From positions 1 to 64,000 of the forward strand of contig JADLAY010000073.1 of assembly GCA_020849765.1 (NCBI GenBank): a stretch of 64,000 nucleotides of DNA, in the 5' to 3' direction. Position numbers and translations under genes: made by a program. Of this stretch, positions 51,595-60,818 are shown piece after piece; position 1 is the first letter of the stretch, and every line of letters starts with the position of its first letter. The notes beneath the pieces were generated by a model, which saw only the letters and a program-made list of their open reading frames with translations, searched no databases and had not been told where the DNA came from. Source of the DNA: Anaerolineae bacterium (GTDB lineage: Bacteria; Chloroflexota; Anaerolineae; Aggregatilineales; Phototrophicaceae).

Positions 51595-53325
51595 TTACAC
51601 GCTGTGGGCGATCGCCGGGAGCTTGATCGTGAACGAGGTGCCGCATTCGGGGTTGCTCTCGACCGCCACGCTGCCGCCGTAGGTCTCGGCGACCATCTTG
51701 ACCAGCGTCAGGCCGATGCCGATGCCGCCCTGGCTGATCGAGCGGGCGTTATCGACGCGATAGAACGGCTCGAAGATGCGCTCCAGGTCGGCGGTCGAGA
51801 TCTCCGGGCCGGTGTTGTGCATCTGGATGATGACGCAGTCCTCGATCTGCTTGAGCGCAAGTTCGATCTGGCCACCGAACTTGCTGGCGGTGATCGAGTT
51901 GCTGACCAGATGGCGCACCGCGCGATAGAGATATTCCCCATCGCCGTTGACCGGGCTGACGGTCGGCTCGATTTCGGTGACGACCGTGACCTGCTTTTCC
52001 GCCGCGACCATCGCCAGATCGCTGACAACCTGACGCGCGATACTCTCCATGTCCACGTGGACCGTGCGTGACGCCTTGAGCGAAGTCACGAACTGCAGAT
52101 TTTCGAGCTGCTCGTTCAGGCGCGAAACCTGCTTGCGGATCACGTCCATGCGCGGCGCCAGAGCTTCGCCCTGCTCCGGCTCGAGCGCGCGCTCGATCAG
52201 GTAACGGTTGGTTTCGATGTTGCTGAGCGAGGTGCGGAAATCATGCGAGATGGACGCGACGAACTTTTGCAGCAGCGTCCACTGCTCGCGTTCGACGGCG
52301 ATCTTAAGCCGGTTCGCTTCGGTTTGCTTGCGTTCGCCGATATCGCGCGCTGTCGTGGTGAACATGCGCACCGCACCATCGACGACGTGCGGCGTCGAAT
52401 TGAACTCCATCCAGCGGTAGGCCCCGGCCCGCGTCCGCACGCGCCCTTCCACCAACGGTGATGGTCTGCCGTCGACCATCATCTCGACGCCATTCTGGAA
52501 TGCCTGCGCCAGAGCGACGAGATCGTCCGGATGCACGTACTCGTGAAACTTGTGCCCGGCCAGGTCGTCGGACGTCCAGCCGAACAGGCGCTGTGCCGAA
52601 CGATTCGCCTGGAGGATTTCGCCGGTCGAGTCCACGATCACGACCAGGTCGGTGACGCTGTTGAAGAGTTCGCGGTAGCGTTCTTCGCGCAGGGCGATAC
52701 TCGACCGGTAGACCATCTGGATGTGGCGGCCCGCGTTGCTGATCGCCAGGACGAGCAGCGATACCAGAGCCAGCGAGAACGCGGGCGCGAGCGTCGCCGC
52801 CGCCTCGGACTTGAGCAGCGGCAGCAGGATGATCGCCGCGACCTGGACGACGGCCAGCACCGTACCGCTGCGCGTCGACCGAAAGAGGCTGAGGATGAAG
52901 ACGGGCAAGATCATTGCGTAGAGAAGCACGTAATGGTCGCTGCCCTGGAGCAGCCACGACTCGGCATAGACTTCGACCGACCACGAGACGATGAAGAGCG
53001 CGAGTGCGGTCGTGGTGCGGGCATGGCGTACCAACAGATAGCTGGTGGCGATGAACAAACAGTTAAGGCCGTGCAGGATCAGGCGAGCGGTGTGCGTCCC
53101 CGGAACCGCTTCGGGCTGCAGGAGATGCGACGGCATGCCGAAGAACGCGATCAGGAAGATCACGATCAACAACGATGACAGGATGCGCACTTCCTGATAC
53201 AGCTCAGGGTCGGTGAGCTTGCGGATTGGCGTTGTCAGTCGTTTCCAGGAAGCCAGGAATCGTCCCTTGGCGAATCGCTTCAGGAGACGATCCATTGGCA
53301 AAGAATAGTCAAGCTCTGTGTTCAT
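51595..53325 (-). CDS. PAS-containing sensor histidine kinase
   Basis: This 576-residue kinase has about six N-terminal membrane helices (about 45-200), a PAS domain (about 215-330: YRELFNSVTDLVVIVDSTGEILQANRSAQRLFGW), a HisKA dimerisation helix with the phosphorylated His in ASISHDFRTSLSN, and a HATPase_c domain with N box HLVSNSITAS and G boxes (GGIGIGLTLVKMVAE, CGTSFTIKL). No response regulator is adjacent, so it is an orphan here. Confidence 0.92.
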   Translation of the reverse strand: MNTELDYSLPMDRLLKRFAKGRFLASWKRLTTPIRKLTDPELYQEVRILSSLLIVIFLIAFFGMPSHLLQPEAVPGTHTARLILHGLNCLFIATSYLLVRHARTTTALALFIVSWSVEVYAESWLLQGSDHYVLLYAMILPVFILSLFRSTRSGTVLAVVQVAAIILLPLLKSEAAATLAPAFSLALVSLLVLAISNAGRHIQMVYRSSIALREERYRELFNSVTDLVVIVDSTGEILQANRSAQRLFGWTSDDLAGHKFHEYVHPDDLVALAQAFQNGVEMMVDGRPSPLVEGRVRTRAGAYRWMEFNSTPHVVDGAVRMFTTTARDIGERKQTEANRLKIAVEREQWTLLQKFVASISHDFRTSLSNIETNRYLIERALEPEQGEALAPRMDVIRKQVSRLNEQLENLQFVTSLKASRTVHVDMESIARQVVSDLAMVAAEKQVTVVTEIEPTVSPVNGDGEYLYRAVRHLVSNSITASKFGGQIELALKQIEDCVIIQMHNTGPEISTADLERIFEPFYRVDNARSISQGGIGIGLTLVKMVAETYGGSVAVESNPECGTSFTIKLPAIAHSV

Positions 53326-53394
53326 TACTCTATCTTACGCACAACGCGACGATTGGAAACTTAAAGCGCGGCGCTTTCACAGAAAATTCAGCAA

Positions 53395-54729
53395 CTAGAA
53401 TCCGGCGCGGCGCAGCTCCTCCCGGTAGATCTCCGGCGTATCGATATCGCGCAGCACGCTGTCGTCCGTGTTGACGTAGGCGATGTCGTCCGCGTGCTGG
53501 TTGATCACGTCACGCGGGGCGCTGCCGGGCGGCAAATCGAGGATCGGCTGCCAGTAGCGGCGGTCGATCAGAATCGGGTGCCCGCGGCGCATGTGGTGAC
53601 TCGGCGCGACCAGCCCGGTCTGCCCCTGCGCGTATGCCTGCACGATCTTGTGCACGTTGCGCGCGCGGATCATCGGCTGGTCGCCGAGGACGACGAGCGC
53701 CGCCTGCGCCTCCCGTTCGATCAGCGCGCGCAGGCCGACTTGCAGCGACGACAGCATATCACCCTCGGCGTAGTCCGGGTTGTGGACACACGTCGCGCAG
53801 AAGTGCTCCGCAATCGCCTTGACCGGCTCCCGCTGCGCGCCGGTGATGACGATGGACTCGTCCACCGCGCCGGCCAACTGGCTCAATATGCGTTCGAGCA
53901 CGACCTGATCGCCCCAGGGCAGCAGGACTTTCGGCTGGCCCATGCGGCGCGACATGCCCGCAGCCAGCACAATCGCCAGCGTGCGCCGCCGCACCTCAAG
54001 CACCGGATCGTCGCCCTGGGCCGCGCCGATCAACACGCGATCGACATCACGTTCGGCGAGCAATTGGCGCGCGATACGGCGGGCATAGACGAGCGGAGCA
54101 CTCTCGCGCTCGACGGCGTTCAGGAAGACCGCCGTGCGCGCCGACTCCAGCCGCGCTGGGGCGTGGGCGAGGCTCGCACGAAGCGTCGCCGCCAGCCGGT
54201 CAACCGTCACGTGCGCGCCGGCCTGCACGCCGAGCGCCGCTGCCAATTCCGCAGCGTTGTAGACGTGATCCTCGTCAAGCGGTTGGCCGAGTGCGTTCAG
54301 GCTCGCCAGGTGGACGATCAGTGTCGTTTGCGATGGGATGACCGGTTCGTGGGCTTTGGGCAGCTTGAGCGGCAGGCGGCGCGCACCATCGGCCTCGATC
54401 AGCGTGACGTCGGGGCGCAGGGCGTCAATCACACCTGCAAGCTGGTCGGCCGCGATACCGATGGCCTTTCCGCCTTCGACGCGATCGTAGACGAACAGCG
54501 AGTGTCCATTTTCCATTGTGGCATTGGCCGGGATTGCGTCGAGCGTGGCCGCGCGGTCGAACAGCGCAAGTTCCGCGGCGGCGATGCGCGTCGTGGTCGT
54601 CGCCAGCACACGCAGGCCGTCAGCAGCGCACTCATGCACCAGCCGGGCGAGCGTCGTCGTCTTACCGCCCGCGCCGACGAGGGCGACCACATCACCGGAC
54701 TCGATCTCCAACGCGTCGCGCAGCCTCAT
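53395..54729 (-). CDS. YqeC-MocA fusion (Mo/Se cofactor maturation)
   Basis: This 444-residue protein joins two units. Residues about 1-235 match YqeC (ALVGAGGKTTTLARL P-loop, LRVLATTTTRI, IEADGARRLPLKLPKAHEPVIP), an accessory protein linked to selenium-dependent molybdenum hydroxylases. Residues about 250-440 are a MobA/MocA-type nucleotidyltransferase (AIVLAAGMSRRMGQPKVLLPW, LVVLGDQPMI, GHPILIDRRYW). The fusion suggests coupled maturation of a molybdopterin dinucleotide enzyme. No hydroxylase subunit is in the window. Confidence 0.85.
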   Translation of the reverse strand: MRLRDALEIESGDVVALVGAGGKTTTLARLVHECAADGLRVLATTTTRIAAAELALFDRAATLDAIPANATMENGHSLFVYDRVEGGKAIGIAADQLAGVIDALRPDVTLIEADGARRLPLKLPKAHEPVIPSQTTLIVHLASLNALGQPLDEDHVYNAAELAAALGVQAGAHVTVDRLAATLRASLAHAPARLESARTAVFLNAVERESAPLVYARRIARQLLAERDVDRVLIGAAQGDDPVLEVRRRTLAIVLAAGMSRRMGQPKVLLPWGDQVVLERILSQLAGAVDESIVITGAQREPVKAIAEHFCATCVHNPDYAEGDMLSSLQVGLRALIEREAQAALVVLGDQPMIRARNVHKIVQAYAQGQTGLVAPSHHMRRGHPILIDRRYWQPILDLPPGSAPRDVINQHADDIAYVNTDDSVLRDIDTPEIYREELRRAGF

Positions 54730-54747
54730 GCAGGCGTCCTTAGCTCA

Positions 54748-55431
54748 TCAGTCGGGGTCGTTTTCAAGGGCGCGGCGGGCGGCATCCTGGGCCGCCGTCT
54801 GTTTGCTGCGGCCCGTGCCCTGCGCCAGCACCTGATCGCCGACGCGCACCTCGACGGTGAACTCTTTCTCGTGCTCCGGCCCGTGCTCGCCGACGACGGT
54901 GTAGGTCGGCGTGATGCCGGTGCGCTCCTGCATGATCTCTTGCAGCAGGCTGCGCGCATCTTTGTCGAGGGCATTGCGCATGACTTCGTCCAACCGCACG
55001 CTCAGGCGCGGCAGCAGCCAATCGCGCACGCGGTCGATGCCCTGGTCGAGATAGAGCGCGCCGAGCAGCGCCTCGAAGGCATCGCCGAGCAGTGTGACGC
55101 GTTCGCGTCCACCGGTCGCTTCTTCGCCGCGCGCCATGCGCAGCGCCTCGCCGATCTTGCACTCGCGCGCCATGTCGGCCAGCGTATCCGCGCGCACGAG
55201 CGCCGCGCGCAGGCGGGTCATCTCGCCCTCGCGCATCCCCGGGAAGCGTGTGAACAGCATCTCAGCGCTCAGGTAGGCGAGGATGGCATCGCCCAGGAAT
55301 TCGAGCCGTTCGTTATCCGGCCCGCCGTCCGGGTGCTCGTTGAGAAAGCTGCTGTGGGTCAGCGCTTCCCGGAGCAGCACGGAATTGCGAAAGCGGAAGT
55401 CGTTAAAGGTGAGAAAGTCCTCGAGAGTCAT
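54748..55431 (-). CDS. rnc: Ribonuclease III
   Basis: This 227-residue RNase III has the signature NERLEFLGDAILAY, a second acidic patch LLGDAFEALLGALYLDQG and a C-terminal dsRNA-binding domain (DARSLLQEIMQERTG...VGDQVLAQGTGRSKQTAAQDAARRAL). It cleaves double-stranded RNA in rRNA and mRNA processing. The usual fabF-rnc neighbourhood is retained, with a broken GxxExxY gene inserted between them. Confidence 0.95.
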   Translation of the reverse strand: MTLEDFLTFNDFRFRNSVLLREALTHSSFLNEHPDGGPDNERLEFLGDAILAYLSAEMLFTRFPGMREGEMTRLRAALVRADTLADMARECKIGEALRMARGEEATGGRERVTLLGDAFEALLGALYLDQGIDRVRDWLLPRLSVRLDEVMRNALDKDARSLLQEIMQERTGITPTYTVVGEHGPEHEKEFTVEVRVGDQVLAQGTGRSKQTAAQDAARRALENDPD

Positions 55432-55440
55432 AGCTCGTCT

Positions 55441-55570
55441 ACCACGCAGGACACAGAGAACGGAGATTGAACCGCAAAGGCGCGAGCGGCGCAAGCGAGA
55501 ATTGAATCACCGAGACGCAGAGGACACGAAGAAAAGAGTTGAACCGCAAAGTCTCAAAGGACACAAAGGG
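55441..55570 (+). repeat. Nonamer degenerate tandem array
   Basis: A purine-rich array with 9-bp period: two copies of AACCGCAAA at 55470 and 55542 are exactly 72 bp (8 units) apart; units such as GTCTCAAAG, GACACAAAG, GGCGCGAGC, GGCGCAAGC fill the interval. Confidence 0.8.
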
Positions 55571-55576
55571 GCAGGC

Positions 55577-55994
55577 TTAACCGCGATAGATTACGCGCCG
55601 GATGCCGCCTTGTTTGAGCGTCACGACGTTGAAATTGATCAGCAGTCCTAACTGGCATCCCGTGGCTCGCAGATACGAAAGTACCTGAGCCCGGTGAATC
55701 GGCAAGAGCGAGTTGGCGGCTTTCAGTTCGATGACCAGACAGCCGTCCACGAACCGATCGACCCGCCCCTCACCGACGATCTTGCCTTTGTAGTCGATGC
55801 CGATGGGATACTGCCGTACAAACGAAGTGCCCTGTAGCGACAGTTCATGACGCCAGGGCATCCGCATAGACGCTCTCAAGATAGCCTGGGCCGAGATGTT
55901 TGTGAACTTCCAGCGCCGCCCCGATGACACGATAGACGCAGCGTTCAATGTGTCCATCGAGTGTCGTGCCAAATCTCGGTGCATCGTCAGTCAT
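55577..55994 (-). pseudogene. Frameshifted GxxExxY protein gene
   Basis: From ATG 55994 the frame encodes a GxxExxY N-terminus (IERCVYRVIGAALEVHKHLGPGYLESVYADALA) but hits TGA at 55845-55847. One base later the second frame continues as HELSLQGTSFVRQYPIGIDYKGKIVGEGRVDRF... to the stop at 55577, completing the family pattern (IELKAANSLLPIHRAQVLSYL, GLLINFNV). One extra base near 55848-55852 explains the break. The gene lies between fabF and rnc. GxxExxY proteins are nuclease-like and of unknown role. Confidence 0.85.
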
Positions 55995-56051
55995 CGTTCA
56001 GCTCTGGCCCATAAAACCATATGGCAAGCAAAATCTGCTTCCCACCCTCTC

Positions 56052-56078
56052 CCTTTGCGTTTTTACGCCTTTGCGGTT
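56052..56078 (+). repeat. Short nonamer array
   Basis: CCTTTGCGT, TTTTACGCC, TTTGCGGTT, in reverse orientation to the array at 55441. Confidence 0.65.
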
Positions 56079-56123
56079 CAATTCTTCCCCTCGCAAATGC
56101 GCCTCACTGGCCTTCGCATGGAC

Positions 56124-57368
56124 TCAGTCCGCGAAGCGGCGGAAGATCAGCGAGACGTTGTGGCCGCCGAAGCCGAACGAGTTGCTCATGACCGTGCTGA
56201 TCGGCATCTGGCGTGCGCTGCCCGGCACGTAGTCGAGATCGCACTCCGGGTCTGGCTCGTCCAGGTTGATCGTCGGCGGGGCGACGTTATCGCGGATCGA
56301 GAGCAGCGAAAAGATCGCCTCCATCGCCGCCGTCGCGCCCATCGCGTGGCCGGTCATGCTCTTGGTCGAGCTCATCGGCACGTCGTAGGCGCGCGCGCCG
56401 AGCACCGTCTTGACCGCCTTCGTCTCCATGCCGTCGTTGAGGCCGGTGCCAGTCCCATGCGCATTGATGTAGTCGAGGCCGTCGCCATTCAGCGCCGCGT
56501 CATTGAGCGCCATACGGATCGCCGCCGCCGCGCCGCTGCCGTCCGGCTGGGGCGCCGTGATGTGGAAGGCATCCGAATTGCTGCCGTAGCCGATGATCTC
56601 GCCGTAAATGTGCGCGCCACGGGCCTTGGCGTGCTCGAGTGCCTCCAGCGCGACGACTCCGGCGCCTTCGCTGAAGACGAGGCCGGGACGATCCTTGGCG
56701 AACGGGCGCGGTGAATGCTGCGGATCGGCATTTTCGCGCGAGCAAGCGCCCGTGCGGTCGAAGGCGGCGATGCCGATCGGGAAGATCGGCGCCTCGCCCG
56801 CGCCCGCCAGCGCCTGATCGAGACGGCCCAGCCGGATCAGATCGAAAGCGACGCCGATGCAATCTGCACCGGTGGCGCAGGCGCTGACCGGCGTGTACGA
56901 TGGCCCCATGGCACCGATCTCGATGGCGACGTTGTCGCTGCCACCATTGACCATGAACATCGGGATGCCGAACGGCGTGATGCGACGTGGATCGCCGGTC
57001 TGGAAGATCATCATCGCCTCATCGTAGTAGGCGCTGACGCCGCCGACCGCCGACCCGATGATGACGCCGGTGCGTCCGGGCGCATCCGCATCGACCGCGA
57101 AATTGCCATCGGCCACGCATTCGCGCGCGGCAACGGCGATGAACTGCTGGTAGGCGTCGCGGCGGCGCGCTTCCTTGGCAGGCATGAACTGCGCAGGGTC
57201 CCAGTCCTTGACCTCTGCCGCGATCTTGACACTGAACCGCTCGGTATCGAAGCGTGTAATCGGCCCGACGCCGCTCTTACCCGCGACGATGTTGTCCCAC
57301 GTTTGCGCTACATTGTGCCCCAGGGGGCTGATCATGCCCATGCCGGTGACGACCACCCGTCGTGTCAT
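56124..57368 (-). CDS. fabF: Beta-ketoacyl-ACP synthase II
   Basis: This 414-residue FabF/KAS II has the catalytic triad in SACATGADC (Cys), NAHGTGTGLND (His) and SMTGHAMGA (His), plus the start VVVTGMGMISPLGHNVAQTWDN and end NSFGFGGHNVSL. It performs chain-elongating condensation in type II fatty acid synthesis. It has a strong GAGGAG ribosome site. ACP and other fab genes are not in the window. Confidence 0.95.
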   Translation of the reverse strand: MTRRVVVTGMGMISPLGHNVAQTWDNIVAGKSGVGPITRFDTERFSVKIAAEVKDWDPAQFMPAKEARRRDAYQQFIAVAARECVADGNFAVDADAPGRTGVIIGSAVGGVSAYYDEAMMIFQTGDPRRITPFGIPMFMVNGGSDNVAIEIGAMGPSYTPVSACATGADCIGVAFDLIRLGRLDQALAGAGEAPIFPIGIAAFDRTGACSRENADPQHSPRPFAKDRPGLVFSEGAGVVALEALEHAKARGAHIYGEIIGYGSNSDAFHITAPQPDGSGAAAAIRMALNDAALNGDGLDYINAHGTGTGLNDGMETKAVKTVLGARAYDVPMSSTKSMTGHAMGATAAMEAIFSLLSIRDNVAPPTINLDEPDPECDLDYVPGSARQMPISTVMSNSFGFGGHNVSLIFRRFAD

Positions 57369-57458
57369 GGGAGTACTCCTCAGGTGCGACTTGCGAAGAT
57401 ATTCATTCTATCAAACGCGCGCCGCCCTGGCACGATGCAAGAACGCGGGATATTGCCC

Positions 57459-57923
57459 TCAACGCCGCTGGTAGACGCCCATGAGCTGACCTTCGCCGAC
57501 GACATGACCTTCGAGCGCTGACTGCACCGTCGCTTTGATGGCGCCTGATGGCAGGTCGAGGCGCCTGTTGAGCGCGTAGAGGGTGAAGAAATAGCGATGC
57601 GAGCTGCCCCGTGGCGGACATGGGCCGCCATAGCCGATGCGCCCGAAGCTGTTCGTACCCTGGCGCGCGCCGAACGGCAGTGTCCCGTCGGTCGGGATGC
57701 CCTCCGCCAGCGTGTCGATCTCCGGTGGGATGTCGTAGATGAGCCAGTGCGTCCAGGTGCCCGCCGGGGCGTCGGGATCATCGCAAATCAGCGCCAGACT
57801 GATTGCGTTCGACGGCACGTGTTCCCAGCGCAGCGGCGGCGAGACGTCCTCGCCATCGCAGGTATGCCGGGCGGGGATCGTGTGCCCAGGCTCGAACGCG
57901 CTGCTCACTAACCGAATCACCAT
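57459..57923 (-). CDS. YbhB/YbcL family Raf-kinase-inhibitor-like (PEBP) protein
   Basis: This 154-residue protein has the start at 57923 supported by AAAGG. It has the PEBP pattern VSPPLRWEHVP, DDPDAPAGTWTHWLIYDIPP and GYGGPCPPRGSSHRYFFTLYAL. The fold binds anionic ligands such as phospholipids; function in bacteria is unclear. Confidence 0.88.
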   Translation of the reverse strand: MVIRLVSSAFEPGHTIPARHTCDGEDVSPPLRWEHVPSNAISLALICDDPDAPAGTWTHWLIYDIPPEIDTLAEGIPTDGTLPFGARQGTNSFGRIGYGGPCPPRGSSHRYFFTLYALNRRLDLPSGAIKATVQSALEGHVVGEGQLMGVYQRR

Positions 57924-58092
57924 CAGCAGACCTTTCTGTACGATCGCGTGGCTGGCGACGCAGCCCGACGCGACCTTACACATGAGGACTCTTGCGGATA
58001 GCATACCGCTTTTTGCGAGGTGGCGTTGGGCGTGACGGGTCGAGCATGACGATTTCAAGATAAGATGAAGGTAGAGAGCGAAGAGTCGTAGC

Positions 58093-58112
58093 GGACGACG
58101 CCTGCGTCGTCC
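58093..58112 (+). repeat. GGACGACGC palindrome
   Basis: 9-bp inverted repeat with a 2-nt loop (GGACGACGC-CT-GCGTCGTCC), between the MoaD-MoaE and YbhB genes. Confidence 0.7.
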
Positions 58113-58129
58113 ACCGCCGTGCCCCTCAC

Positions 58130-58855
58130 TCACCCTTCACTCCCCTTCTTGTCCCCCGCCTCCGGCAGATAGCCGCCCTCGACCCAGGCGCTGCCGTCCG
58201 GGCGTACCTCTTTCTTCCACACGGGCACGATCTCTTTGAGGCGATCGATGCCGTAGCGCGCGCCTTCGAAGCAGCCGCTGTTCCGATGCCCGCTGGCGCA
58301 GGCGATCAGGATCGTGTTCTGGCCGACTTCGAGCTTGCCGACGCGCTGGACGATGGCGATGCCCTGCACGCCGGGGAACTGCGCGCGGATCTCCGCGGCG
58401 ACCTGGCGCATCTTGGCGACGGCCATCGGCGCGTAGGCTTCGTATTCCAGGTGTTCGGTCTGCTGCGGGCCATCGGCGGAGGCGGTTTCGCCGCGCACCA
58501 TGCCGCTGAAGACGCAGACCGCGCCCGTCGCCGGGACGGTGATCTCCGCCAGCAGCGCATCGAGGTCGAGCGGTTCGTCCGCCAGCTTGCAGATCTCCGG
58601 GTAGTCCGCGCCGCCGCTCACGGGCGGGAAGAAAGCGACGTCGTCACCGTCGTGGACAGCGTCCTCGGCGAAGGCGAACTCCTGGTTGACCGCCGCCACC
58701 GCATTCGGCAGATGCCGCTCCAGCGCCGGATGCTGCGCCGCCAGCGCCTCCCGCACCTGAGTGACCGTCGCCTCTGATGCGGGCAAAAACAGCGCCACCT
58801 CGCCGCGCCCGATGGCATCCTTCAACGTCGCAAACAGCAGCACCCGCACATTCAT
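58130..58855 (-). CDS. MoaD-MoaE fusion, molybdopterin synthase
   Basis: This 241-residue protein has MoaD (about 1-81) with its ubiquitin-like fold ending in PPVSGG, continuing directly into MoaE (about 85-235: PATGAVCVFSGMVRG, LEYEAYAPMAVAKM, RVGKLEVGQNTILIACASGHR, PVWKKEV). MoaD needs a free C-terminal Gly for thiocarboxylation, so the chain is probably cut after GG, as described for mycobacterial MoaX. It makes molybdopterin from precursor Z; moaC is 2.2 kb away. Confidence 0.92.
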   Translation of the reverse strand: MNVRVLLFATLKDAIGRGEVALFLPASEATVTQVREALAAQHPALERHLPNAVAAVNQEFAFAEDAVHDGDDVAFFPPVSGGADYPEICKLADEPLDLDALLAEITVPATGAVCVFSGMVRGETASADGPQQTEHLEYEAYAPMAVAKMRQVAAEIRAQFPGVQGIAIVQRVGKLEVGQNTILIACASGHRNSGCFEGARYGIDRLKEIVPVWKKEVRPDGSAWVEGGYLPEAGDKKGSEG

Positions 58856-58919
58856 CGGCAGTCCTTGGGATATGTGAACCAGGGAGGCACGGAGATCGCG
58901 GAGAAATTCAAACGGGGAC

Positions 58920-58981
58920 GGACGCCAAGAATGGCGTCCCTACAGGCGGTATTGTAGGGACGAGGCGTGCCTCGTCCGCCT
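58920..58981 (+). repeat. Twin GTAGGG-type palindromes
   Basis: Two adjacent inverted repeats: GGACGCCAAGAATGGCGTCC (with CTAC at its right) and GTAGGGACGAGGC...GCCTCGTCCGCCTAC. Same family as 22192, 45706 and 7695. Confidence 0.75.
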
Positions 58982-59007
58982 ACCCCCAGATCCCACGTCC
59001 CCTGTCT

Positions 59008-59511
59008 CTAGAAATAGCGCCGCCCGCGCCGGGCCGTGATGATCTCCGTGTTCATGCCGACCCAGTGCAGCGAGCCGTTGTAACGCCCGTGCTCGATCTT
59101 GACACAGCGATCCATGATCACATTCAGCCCGGCTTCCTCGGCGATGCGCGCCGCTTCCAGGCTGACGACGCGCAGCTGCAGCCACAGCGTCTTAGCGCCG
59201 ATCTCGACCGCCTGCTGCGCGATCTCCGGGCACTCGTCCGGATGGCGGAAGACGTTGACCATGTCGATCTTGTCGGGCACGCTCAGCAAGTCCGGGTAGG
59301 ATTTCTCGCCCAGCACTTCCTTCGCCATCGGGTTGACCGGGATGACACGGTAGCCCTCGTACTGCAAATAGGTCGCCACGAAATGGCTGGGCCGCTCGCT
59401 CTTGGGCGATAGACCGACCATCGCGATCGTTTTGGTATTGCTCAGGATGGTGCGGACAGTGCCGGGGTCCTGATATTTGATACGCGCCGCCTCATCGAGG
59501 ACGGTGTTCAT
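59008..59511 (-). CDS. CoA-binding domain protein
   Basis: This 167-residue CoA_binding (Rossmann) protein has TKTIAMVGLSPKSERPSHFVATYLQYEGYRVIPVNP, CPEIAQQAVEIGAKTLWLQLRVVSLEAARIAEEAGLNVIMDRCVKIEH. It resembles YccU-type proteins. Its ATG overlaps the stop of the sulfhydrylase gene by 4 bp, so the two are translationally coupled. Confidence 0.88.
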   Translation of the reverse strand: MNTVLDEAARIKYQDPGTVRTILSNTKTIAMVGLSPKSERPSHFVATYLQYEGYRVIPVNPMAKEVLGEKSYPDLLSVPDKIDMVNVFRHPDECPEIAQQAVEIGAKTLWLQLRVVSLEAARIAEEAGLNVIMDRCVKIEHGRYNGSLHWVGMNTEIITARRGRRYF

Positions 59512-60818
59512 GCTGACGTCGACAGCAAGGCTTGATCCAGATCCCACAGTAGATCCTCCAGAGTTTCCAATCCGATCGAGAGACGAATCATCCCGGCATC
59601 GACACCGCCCGCCGCCAGCTCTTCGTCCGAAAGCTGCTGGTGCGTGGTCGAGGCGGGATGAATGACCAGGCTGCGCGCATCGCCCACGTTGGCGAGATGT
59701 GAGAATAGATGCAGCGATTCGATGAATTCCTTACCCGCCGCGCGCGGATTGCTCGCCTTGATGCCGAAGGTGAAGATGGCGCCCGGCCCCTTCGGCGTGT
59801 ATTTCTGCGCCAGCGCGTGATATTCGTTGTCCGGCAGCCCGGCGTAGGCGACCCAATCGACCTTCGGGTGCTGGCTGAGGAACTGGGCGACCGCCTGCGC
59901 ATTCTGCACGTGGCGCTCCATGCGCAGCGAGAGCGTCTCCAGCCCCTGGATCAACAGAAAAGCATTGAAGGGCGACAGCGCCGCACCGGTATCGCGGAGG
60001 GTGACGGCGCGCGCCTTCATCAGGAAGCCGTAATGGCCGAACGTCTCGTAGAATTTGAGTCCATGATAAGCCGGGTCGGGGTCGGCGATGGTGCTGAAGG
60101 TGCTGAAATCGAACTTGCCGGAGTCGAGCACGACGCCCGCAATCGAGTTGCCATGCCCGCCCAGGAACTTGGTCGCCGAATGCACGACCAGATCGGCACC
60201 CCAATCGATCGGGCGGCACAGATACGGCGTCGCGAACGTGCTGTCCACGATCAGCGGCATCTTGTGCGCGTGCGCAAGGTCGGCCAGCGCCTCGATGTCG
60301 AGGATGCTGCCGCGCGGATTGCCGATGGTCTCGCCGTAGAGCGCGCGCGTCTTGGGCGTGATCGCCGCGGCCCAGTCGTCGATGTGGGTCGGGTCGACGA
60401 AGTGGACGGTGATGCCGAGCTTCCTGAACGTGTGCGTGAACTGTGTGACCGTCCCGCCGTAGAGATGCGCCGACGACACGATCTCGTCGCCCGGTTCGAG
60501 CAGCGTCATCATCGTCGTCATCTGCGCCGCCATGCCGCTGGCGGTCGCCACCGCGCCGGTCGCGTTTTCGAGCGAGGCGATGCGCTCCTCGAAGGTCGCC
60601 GTCGTCGGGTTGTTGATGCGCGTGTAGATGTTGCCGTACTGCTTGAGTTCGAACAGTTGCGCCGCCTTGTCCGTATCTTCGAAGACGTACGAGGTCGTCT
60701 GGTAGATCGGCACGGCGCGCGCGCCAGTCACCGGGTCGGGGATGTGCCCGGCATGGAGCATCCGCGTCTCAAAGCCAAATTTGCGTTTTTCCTGCGCCAT
60801 ATGTGTCTGCCCATTCAT
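59508..60818 (-). CDS. O-acetylhomoserine sulfhydrylase
   Basis: This 436-residue Cys/Met-metabolism PLP enzyme has NIYTRINNPTTATFEERIASLE, ASGMAAQMTTMMTLLEPGD, VDSTFATPYLCRPIDWGADLVVHSATKFLGGHG (PLP Lys in SATK) and IHPASTTHQQL. It makes homocysteine from O-acetylhomoserine and sulfide (MetY type). The start is uncertain between 60818 and 60800 because no clear Shine-Dalgarno is visible. It is coupled to the CoA-binding gene. Confidence 0.92.
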   Translation of the reverse strand: MNGQTHMAQEKRKFGFETRMLHAGHIPDPVTGARAVPIYQTTSYVFEDTDKAAQLFELKQYGNIYTRINNPTTATFEERIASLENATGAVATASGMAAQMTTMMTLLEPGDEIVSSAHLYGGTVTQFTHTFRKLGITVHFVDPTHIDDWAAAITPKTRALYGETIGNPRGSILDIEALADLAHAHKMPLIVDSTFATPYLCRPIDWGADLVVHSATKFLGGHGNSIAGVVLDSGKFDFSTFSTIADPDPAYHGLKFYETFGHYGFLMKARAVTLRDTGAALSPFNAFLLIQGLETLSLRMERHVQNAQAVAQFLSQHPKVDWVAYAGLPDNEYHALAQKYTPKGPGAIFTFGIKASNPRAAGKEFIESLHLFSHLANVGDARSLVIHPASTTHQQLSDEELAAGGVDAGMIRLSIGLETLEDLLWDLDQALLSTSA

